Below are positions 1 to 6,200 of a stretch of 18,356 nt of DNA, piece by piece. Positions within the stretch are counted from its first letter, which is position 1. Each line of letters opens with the position of its first letter. Origin of the DNA: Cardiobacteriales bacterium (lineage in GTDB: Bacteria; Pseudomonadota; Gammaproteobacteria; Cardiobacteriales; Wohlfahrtiimonadaceae); the NCBI GenBank assembly GCA_030150565.1, contig JASLFR010000040.1, forward strand, positions 1 to 18,356, written 5' to 3'. Both the position numbers and the translations under genes were made by a program. The notes under the pieces are model-generated. The model did no database searches. It was not told the DNA's origin and saw only the letters and a program-made list of their open reading frames with translations.

Positions 1-122
1 ATTGCGGTTAAATTGTAACTCTTATTCCAAAAGAGCAGTTTATCGAGAAAGAGGGAGAGCTTTTTAGCCTCCTCATCAGATGGGGGCTCAGGGAGCAGAC
101 AAAACAGCGCTTGATCGGTCAT
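1..122 (-). CDS. rsmG: RsmG (GidB), 16S rRNA (guanine-N7) methyltransferase, N-terminal fragment
   Basis: Only the first 40 codons are inside the window; the gene continues past the left edge. Read on the minus strand from an ATG at 122-120, the peptide has an acidic, helical start followed by LLFWNKSYNLTA, which matches the RsmG N-terminal motif (L-x-K/x-W-N-K-x-Y-N-L-T) just before the SAM-binding fold. RsmG methylates G527 of 16S rRNA in E. coli numbering. An in-frame TAA lies two codons upstream of the ATG, so the start cannot move up; a GTGAG a few bases upstream may act as the ribosome binding site. It is divergent from the pilus chemosensory cluster. The identification rests on a short stretch, and the catalytic domain is not visible. 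Confidence 0.72.
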   Translation of the reverse strand, partial: MTDQALFCLLPEPPSDEEAKKLSLFLDKLLFWNKSYNLTA

Positions 123-130
123 TTTTTACT

Positions 131-140
131 CACAATTGTG
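131..140. repeat. Perfect 10-bp palindrome in the rsmG leader
   Basis: CACAATTGTG is its own reverse complement. It lies about 8 bases upstream of the rsmG ATG and overlaps that gene's only purine-rich ribosome-binding candidate (GTGAG on the minus strand). It could be an operator half of the divergent control region or a chance palindrome; I do not recognise the motif. Confidence 0.25.
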
Positions 141-168
141 ATCGGTTTTCATGATGAGACTCATAAGG

Positions 169-184
169 TGAATAACTTTATTCA
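169..184. promoter_or_regulatory. Operator-like inverted repeat between rsmG and pilG
   Basis: TGAATAA, two bases, then TTATTCA: a perfect 7-bp-arm inverted repeat in the 151-base space between divergent rsmG and pilG. It sits immediately upstream of the -10-like TATGAT at 195-200, where a -35 element would be. A dimeric regulator at this spot could control either gene. Symmetry and position are seen; the role is inferred. Confidence 0.35.
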
Positions 185-194
185 TTGATACACC

Positions 195-200
195 TATGAT
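195..200 (+). promoter_or_regulatory. Candidate -10 element for the pil-chp cluster
   Basis: TATGAT, followed by an AT-rich stretch, matches the sigma-70 -10 consensus at five of six positions. No convincing -35 lies 16-18 bases upstream; that position is taken by an inverted repeat, which would suit an activated or repressed promoter. A start site near 207 would leave a leader of about 65 bases before pilG. Confidence 0.3.
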
Positions 201-235
201 AAATTAATCAGTTGCATCTTAGCAGGAAAATGGTC

Positions 236-266
236 GCCCTTATGGGCAAATTTAGTGGATAAGGGT
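236..266 (+). promoter_or_regulatory. Possible hairpin covering the pilG ribosome binding site
   Basis: CCCTTAT (237-243) is fully complementary to ATAAGGG (259-265), and a flanking G-U pair can extend the stem; the loop is 15 bases. The right arm contains AAGGG, the only Shine-Dalgarno-like sequence of pilG. The left arm can alternatively form a local hairpin, GCCC-TTAT-GGGC (236-247), which would free the ribosome site. Pairing is read from the sequence; a regulatory role is inferred. Confidence 0.35.
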
Positions 267-273
267 AGTGAAA

Positions 274-645
274 ATGAGCCAAAGTTTCAATAAAACAATC
301 TTAGTTGTGGATGATAGCGTTACCGCGCGTATTACCATTAAAAATTTATTAGAGGAGCTTGGCTGCAAAGTCTTAGTTGCAGAGAATGGGCTAAACGCAA
401 TTGGAGATGCCATTAAGCATCAACCAGATCTTATTCTCCTTGATCTCTCTATGCCTATCTGGAGCGGTTTCTCTACCCTCTCGATGTTACGAAAATCGCG
501 CCGCACCCAAAGTATTCCAGTCACTATTCTCTCTGGAAAAGAGGAGCACTCTGATCGCATTCGCGCAAAAACATTAGGAGCGATCAACTATATCCTAAAA
601 CCTTGTGCTAAAGAGGACATTATTACAACACTCGGCATGCTTTAA
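274..645 (+). CDS. pilG: Single-domain response regulator, PilG/PilH type
   Basis: A 123-residue stand-alone CheY-like receiver, the phosphate acceptor expected for the ChpA kinase encoded further along the cluster. In Pseudomonas, PilG and PilH receivers act on pilus extension and retraction motors and on cAMP signalling. All active-site residues are visible: acidic pair D13-D14, phospho-acceptor D57 in LLDLSMP, S87 in the TILSGK strand, and K109 in LKP. The C-terminal pattern (LSGK...D...G..Y.LKP..KED) looks more like PilG than PilH. A GTG six bases upstream is in frame, but ATG 274 is preferred because AAGGG at 261-265 sits 8 bases from it and only 2 from the GTG. It leads the pilI-pilJ-chpA run. 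Only one such receiver is present here, so it might do both jobs. Confidence 0.88.
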   Translation: MSQSFNKTILVVDDSVTARITIKNLLEELGCKVLVAENGLNAIGDAIKHQPDLILLDLSMPIWSGFSTLSMLRKSRRTQSIPVTILSGKEEHSDRIRAKTLGAINYILKPCAKEDIITTLGML

Positions 646-683
646 GCCTGTGATTCACTTATCGCCATTCAGGGGGAAGCGTG

Positions 684-714
684 CTAGCATAGCTTCAACT
701 TTTTCTCTCAAAAT
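684..714 (+). promoter_or_regulatory. Leader element of pilI, shared with the chpA leader
   Basis: Starting at CTAGCAT, 22 of 31 bases match the stretch at 3183-3213 upstream of chpA without a gap: CTAGCAT, three bases, TTCA, three bases, TTTTC, then C and finally AAAAT. In both cases the element begins exactly 39 bases before the ATG. Both genes lack a clear Shine-Dalgarno sequence. The 5' end overlaps the palindrome TGCTAGCA (682-689). Function unknown. Confidence 0.4.
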
Positions 715-722
715 CAACGGTC

Positions 723-1196
723 ATGGACAGCAATAACATTATCTATAAAATCAACAATATCTTGTGTGCATCGCCCACTTCCGATATTGATGAGATTGTG
801 CAAAACCTCCCAATACATGAAACCCCACTCTCAAAAGAGTGGCTAACGGGAGTGATTCACTTACGGGGAAAAATTATCCCAATCACCCACCTTAATCTCT
901 TCATCAGTGAGCATGCTCAAGGCACTCGCGCTTACACCCCTAAGCGGAACGAAGTGATTCTCATCGTGACTGAAGAGACGTGGAGTTACGGCATCCAGAT
1001 TGCCCAGATCGTTGGGGTCTCCGCCACTAATACATTTGATGAGGTTAACCATACCCCTCCCACATCGGAGCATATTCCAGAGATCTTAAAGCGCATCTCT
1101 AAAGGAACGATGAAAAAAGCGGGAGAAGAGTACCTCACCATCGATCTTAAAGAGCTCATTAAGCTCCCCGAATTTATCAACTCTTGTCGTGTTTAA
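723..1196 (+). CDS. pilI: PilI, CheW-like coupling protein of the Pil-Chp system
   Basis: This 157-residue CheW-domain protein should link the PilJ receptor to the ChpA kinase in polar arrays. The diagnostic CheW segment is WLTGVIHLRGKIIPITHL (about residues 40-57), followed by a strand-rich core (VILIVTEETWSYGIQI, then IVGVSATNTFDEV). It is somewhat shorter than Pseudomonas PilI, mainly at the N-terminus. The start is the only sensible one: the upstream in-frame GTG at 681 runs into a TAG two codons later. There is no good ribosome binding site before the ATG, only a pyrimidine-rich and A-rich leader. The gap from the receiver gene is 77 bases with no visible terminator, so co-transcription is likely. 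Confidence 0.88.
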   Translation: MDSNNIIYKINNILCASPTSDIDEIVQNLPIHETPLSKEWLTGVIHLRGKIIPITHLNLFISEHAQGTRAYTPKRNEVILIVTEETWSYGIQIAQIVGVSATNTFDEVNHTPPTSEHIPEILKRISKGTMKKAGEEYLTIDLKELIKLPEFINSCRV

Positions 1197-1236
1197 ACTT
1201 TTTAAATTTATCATTTTTCAGAGGTAGTATTGCATC

Positions 1237-3141
1237 ATGTATAACGTCGATAACCGCGAACGATCAACAAAATGGGACGTCATTCTCCTCGTCTCTTTTA
1301 TTGCGATCTTCATCATCACTGCAGGCAGCACCATCTTTTTAGTTAAAGAGGCGGGGCAGCAGACCGAAAAACTGAAGACTGGGCACTTCCAAAAGAGCCT
1401 CTATCTTGCTGAGCTTGAAACCTTCACAAATGATCTTGTGACGGGCGACATCAATGCAATTGGCAAATTAACAGTTCATATTAATAAAATGCGCGCTTTT
1501 GATGATGAGAGTAGTGCATGGATCGGAATCACTCGTGATGCAGAGCAGTTAAAGCGCACAGCTGACACACAAGCGCTCTCAGAGAGCTTCTTTGACCGTG
1601 AAAATATTATCAATCAATTAAAAGAGATCTCAGAAAGAGCGAACGATCTTGCAAGTTCAAAGGCGTATCAGCACCCAGTTATCTCTAACTATATCGCTCT
1701 CAATACCACGATGGATTTAGTGAGCAACCTCTACTATTCAGGTGAGCTTGAGTATGTAAAAGATGCATACACCCGTATCAATCAATCAATTCAGACAAAA
1801 GGACCTGCGTTCCCCTACATTCAGAACTATCCTGATGTCTTAGAGCTCTACCAATCTGCAAGTATTCTCGATCTTCTAGCGGATAATGCAGAGAACTTAA
1901 CCAAGCTCTTAGAGCAGAAGAATGCGCTCCTTGCAAAAGTTCAACATCAAGCAGGGGCACTGAGCAATCTTACCGATACTTCTAGCAAATTAGAGAAGAT
2001 CTCGCTCTTTAATAACCGCATTAAAGTACCCGCTCAATCGATCATTGTTGGGGTGATTCTTGCAATTATCTCACTTGTCGTCACACTCTTCTTAATCATG
2101 CATATCCTTAAAGAGCGTGCGAAGAATGACCGTGCGATTGAGACTCAAAATCAGAAGAACGAAGAGGCGATCTATCAGATGCTCGAAGTTATCGATGGTC
2201 TCTCACAAGGGGATTTAACGGTACAAGCAAAAGTAACTGACCACTTTACTGGTACTCTTGCAGACTCCTTCAATATGTCGGTTGAAGAGCTTCGTGCACT
2301 CGTTAAAGCAGTTGGTGATTCATCAAGCCGCCTCGCTTCAGGGGTTCATACTGCTATTGGTCACGCAGATGAGTTTACAGAAGCATCACTCTCACAAGCG
2401 ATGCAGATTACCGAAGCAACCAATATTGTTTCACATGTAACCAAAGCGATGTTAGACGTATCAACACAGACATCAGCAGCTGTTGATATTGCGATGAGCT
2501 CAACAGAAGTTGCTCGCTCTGGTTCTGAACGTGTACGTTCAACAATTACAGGGATGGATCAGATTCGTGAGCATATTCAAGAGACCTCTAAGCGAATCAA
2601 GCGTCTTGGAGAATCATCTCAAGAGATTGGGGACGTTGTTGAGCTGATTAACGACATTGCAGACCAGACCCACATCCTCGCACTGAACGCCGCTATTCAA
2701 GCATCAGCTGCAGGTGAAGCAGGTAAAGGTTTTGCGGTTGTTGCCGATGAGGTTCAGCGTCTTGCGGAACGTACAGGAAACGCAACCTCTCGTGTAGAGG
2801 CGTTAGTTAAGACGATCCAATCAGATACAAACGAAGCGATCTTTGCGATGGAGAAGAGTACGTCAGAGGTTGTTAACGGTGCAAATCTTGCTGAGCGTGC
2901 AGGGGAATCCCTTACAGAGATTGAATCTGTATCGGGCCGTTTAGCAGGTCTTATTCAATCAGTTTCTCAAGCTTCTCGAGAAGTTTCTGAGCTTGGAAGC
3001 CAAGTACAATCGAGCATGACCTCCGTTAAAGGGCTCTCTGAGAAGAACGTTGAAAATACGAAAACAACCAAAGCAGCCATTGAAGCGCTTGAGCGCCTTG
3101 CTGATGAGTTGAGAGAGTCTATCTCAGGTTTCAAGATTTAG
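1237..3141 (+). CDS. pilJ: PilJ, methyl-accepting chemotaxis receptor for type IV pili
   Basis: A 634-residue inner-membrane chemoreceptor. Visible parts in order: short cytoplasmic N-terminus, membrane segment about 15-36, helical periplasmic sensor about 37-267 (PilJ-type), second membrane segment about 269-291, HAMP region about 293-350, and a long coiled-coil signalling domain. The hairpin tip is ALNAAIQASAAGEAGKGFAV (E494 near the tip), which is the PilJ version of the kinase-contact motif, with QAS in place of EAA. In Pseudomonas PilJ contacts pilin and drives surface sensing. The usual TNILALN is THILALN here (H479). There is no C-terminal pentapeptide tether for a methyltransferase, and no pilK methyltransferase gene follows. 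GAGG at 1221-1224 is a rather distant ribosome site (12 bases). Confidence 0.95.
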   Translation: MYNVDNRERSTKWDVILLVSFIAIFIITAGSTIFLVKEAGQQTEKLKTGHFQKSLYLAELETFTNDLVTGDINAIGKLTVHINKMRAFDDESSAWIGITRDAEQLKRTADTQALSESFFDRENIINQLKEISERANDLASSKAYQHPVISNYIALNTTMDLVSNLYYSGELEYVKDAYTRINQSIQTKGPAFPYIQNYPDVLELYQSASILDLLADNAENLTKLLEQKNALLAKVQHQAGALSNLTDTSSKLEKISLFNNRIKVPAQSIIVGVILAIISLVVTLFLIMHILKERAKNDRAIETQNQKNEEAIYQMLEVIDGLSQGDLTVQAKVTDHFTGTLADSFNMSVEELRALVKAVGDSSSRLASGVHTAIGHADEFTEASLSQAMQITEATNIVSHVTKAMLDVSTQTSAAVDIAMSSTEVARSGSERVRSTITGMDQIREHIQETSKRIKRLGESSQEIGDVVELINDIADQTHILALNAAIQASAAGEAGKGFAVVADEVQRLAERTGNATSRVEALVKTIQSDTNEAIFAMEKSTSEVVNGANLAERAGESLTEIESVSGRLAGLIQSVSQASREVSELGSQVQSSMTSVKGLSEKNVENTKTTKAAIEALERLADELRESISGFKI

Positions 3142-3147
3142 AGGAAT

Positions 3148-3175
3148 AAGCTCTAGCATCAATCTGCTAGAGCTT
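3148..3175 (+). other. Perfect 11-bp hairpin between pilJ and chpA
   Basis: AAGCTCTAGCA (3148-3158), a 6-base loop, then TGCTAGAGCTT (3165-3175), beginning six bases after the pilJ stop. The stem is only moderately GC-rich and is followed by a broken T run (AGCTTTTCT), so it is at best a weak or conditional terminator; an RNA-processing or stability element is equally possible. A second copy of TCTAGCA at 3182-3188 can also pair with the right arm (TGCTAGA, 3165-3171), giving two mutually exclusive structures. Confidence 0.55.
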
Positions 3176-3182
3176 AGCTTTT

Positions 3183-3213
3183 CTAGCATTCGTTCACTCT
3201 TTTCACGAAAAAT
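3183..3213 (+). promoter_or_regulatory. Leader element of chpA, shared with the pilI leader
   Basis: This is the counterpart of 684-714: it starts with CTAGCAT exactly 39 bases upstream of the ATG and matches 22 of 31 bases without a gap. Its first bases also belong to the third arm that can compete in the hairpin at 3148-3175. The 8 bases before the ATG show no Shine-Dalgarno. It may be a translation-initiation or regulator-binding element; no known motif was recognised. Confidence 0.4.
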
Positions 3214-3221
3214 TCTGCACT

Positions 3222-6200
3222 ATGAAAATCACTGATCCAACCATTTACAGCTTAATTAGAGATATTCGCGCAAACATTGTGCGCCGCTATCTTTCGCTCA
3301 GCATCAACCGAGCGAACAAGCCAGACCTCTCCTTCGATCCTAAAAAGATCGATCCTGTGATCGCACAATCGCCTGATAATTTAGTGCTATGGCAGAGCTT
3401 TCGCGATTACTTCACCCACCTTGATCCTACTCAGGAGCATTTTGGGAATCATAATCTCTATAAAGCGATTATCGATCAGTTAAAAGAGGTTGAACTTGGA
3501 AAAAATGATGGATTGGATATCCCTCCTCTTCTAGCGCAGCTCACATCTGGCGCAACTAAAGCAGGAACAGAGCAGAACGACGAGAGCGAGCAGAATGACT
3601 CTAAGGTTGATGAGCTTCAATTTATCGATATCTCCCCTCTAAAAGAGATTCTCTTAGCGATCGATAATAATCAGCAACCGATCGAATCACTCCTAGAAGC
3701 TGAAGCGGAAATTGAGCTACTTCATAACGGCTTAATGCAGGCGAATTATCCTCTGCTCGCCGTTGCACTTGCAGAGAAGCTCGATGATGCAGATGCTGAC
3801 CAAAAATTTGAATCATTAGTCTGCTTTACTGATCTCTACAACGGCCTTGAAGCGGGTTTTAGACCAAATGGGGAAGAGAATCTTACCGAAACTTATCGTC
3901 AATATTATCTCTGGGAAGCTTATCAGGAGCTGTATGAGAAGATTGAAGAGTTTATTGGGCGATTCCAAGAGAATCCAAAGTTTTTCTCACGTAAATCGAC
4001 CACCCGTGAATTAGAGAGTATCTTTGCACTGCTTAAGACAGGGGTTGCTTTCACCCTTGATGGGGGGCTACAGAGCGAACTCGCTAGCCGCAACCCTTCA
4101 GATCGTGAATGGCATATCAACTTCTTCACCCGATTCTTAAGCGCCCACAGCAATCGCTCAGTCATCAGTGAAGAGATCACTGAAGTTGCTCAAGCTCCTC
4201 TACAAGAAGAGAGCATTACACCTCCAGAGCAGAGTGGGGCCTCACTACGTCACCCCTACTATTTAGAGGGGAGACGAGAAGTTACCTTAAAAGAGGCGCC
4301 CGATTATGGGGAAGATCTTGTTGCCGAACTGAAAGAGAGCTTCCAAGAAGAGGTGGCTCAAGAGGTCTTTCCAGCGATAGAGGAGAGCCTACAACAGCTT
4401 ACTGAAGCACCATACGATAATGAGGTGATACTTACGCTTCGTCGCGCCTTCCATACCCTAAAAGGGAGCGGATATATGGCGGGCTTTATGGTTGTAGGTG
4501 AAATTGGCTGGCAAGTAGAAGAGGTGCTTAACGGTTGCCGAGATCATAAATATGAGTTCTCCCCTGCGATTTGGCATCATGCAAATGATGGTTATGAAGC
4601 CGCAAAAGCACTCTTAGCAGATGAACTCTCCCATGATGAAGGGATTGCACACCTAGAGCGTATCGCTTATCAAGGGCACTATCTATTAACTCACGATGGA
4701 GTAATTGAGCCTCAAGAGAGAGCTCCAATTGCAGAAGCTATACCAACAGCCGACTCTGCCCCTGCTGCCGAAGAGACAACTACTACAACCACACTTCCCC
4801 ACCCCTACTATCTTATCGGGTCACTCCCTGTTGAGTTAAAAGAGGCACCCGATTATGGAGAAGATCTCATAGCAGAGCTAAAAGAGAGCTTTGCTGAAGA
4901 GATGTCTGAAGAGGTTTTTCCTACCATCGAAACAGCTCTTGAAGAGCTCTTCAATGATGCGCCAGATTTTGATAAAGAGCAGGTAGATAACTTGCGCCGC
5001 GCCTTCCATACAATTAAAGGGAGCGGTTTTATGGCGGGGCATATGGTGGCAGGAGAGATGGCATGGCAAGTTGAGGAGCTTCTCAATGCCTGTCGAGATC
5101 ATAAATTTGAATTTAATGATGTGCTGCTCCACCACTCAAATGATGCTTTTAAAGGGATAAAAGGGGTTCTTTCAGGCGAACTTAGCGAAGCTGATGGAAT
5201 TAAAGAGCTTGAGCGAATTGCATTCCAAGCAAAAGAGATTATGGATCACCGTGCTCAAATTGAGCCTCAAGAGATGGTACAGAGCGTGGTTCAGCCCTCA
5301 ATCTCCACCCCTATTTTGGAGACGTCCCCCGCTTCCGAAATTGCGCCAGAAGTTATCGAACCCTCTTTTGAAGATCATTTTGGATCTGAAGAGGTATACA
5401 AAGAGCGTCCAGAAGAGAATCTCTTTAGTGAAAATGAGCAATACACCTTAGCTCAATACGATTTAACAGCACTCATTAAACCGCTTGAAGAGCTTAAAGA
5501 GATGCTCCCGCAACTGCGTCTTGGTTCCTACTATGACCTGCAGGATTTCTCACGAATTACAGGCGTCTTAACGAATCGCTCCCCTCTTCCTTCCATCATT
5601 AAAGAGCAGCAACTGATTAGTGCACTCCATTACAACTCTTTAATGCATCGAGCACACGGTATCTCTCCAAGAGAGCAGACTCTCGAGCTATGGGAGAAGG
5701 TACTTAACGAGATCGAAGCGCTCACTGAATTTAAAGGACAACTTCGAGAAGAGTTAATCGATGAGCAGGTAAAAGCGCTCAAACGCCCTATCATCACATA
5801 TGGCGCCTCAGCTATTGAGGAGAGCGATGAATCGAATGAGGAGCAGGAGCTTTACGAACTCTTTAAAGAGGAAGCGATTGAGATCCTTGAGATTACAGAT
5901 GAGCTGATCAATGATTGGCGTGATGATGGTTATAATGAGCATTCAGAGCTGATTGCGGAGTTTAGACGCCATATGCACACCCTTAAAGGGAGCGCACGCA
6001 TGGTTGATCGTAACGATATTGGCCAGCTCGCTCATGCGATGGAGTCACTTCTCGATCCGCTCTACATTAGCCGATTCAATTCCGACCCTAAGCAGTTTGA
6101 AGTACTTCAAAGAACGCTCGACTATCTCCCTTTGATGCTCGAACGCTCAACAAAAACGCTCAATGAAGAGGGGTATAGTCTCCTCTCTGCACTCCATCTC

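Noticed and set aside
268..270. GTG at 268 as the start of the pilG-like gene.
   Set aside because: It is only 2 bases from the ribosome site, while ATG 274 is at 8 bases and the extra two residues are not part of the receiver fold.
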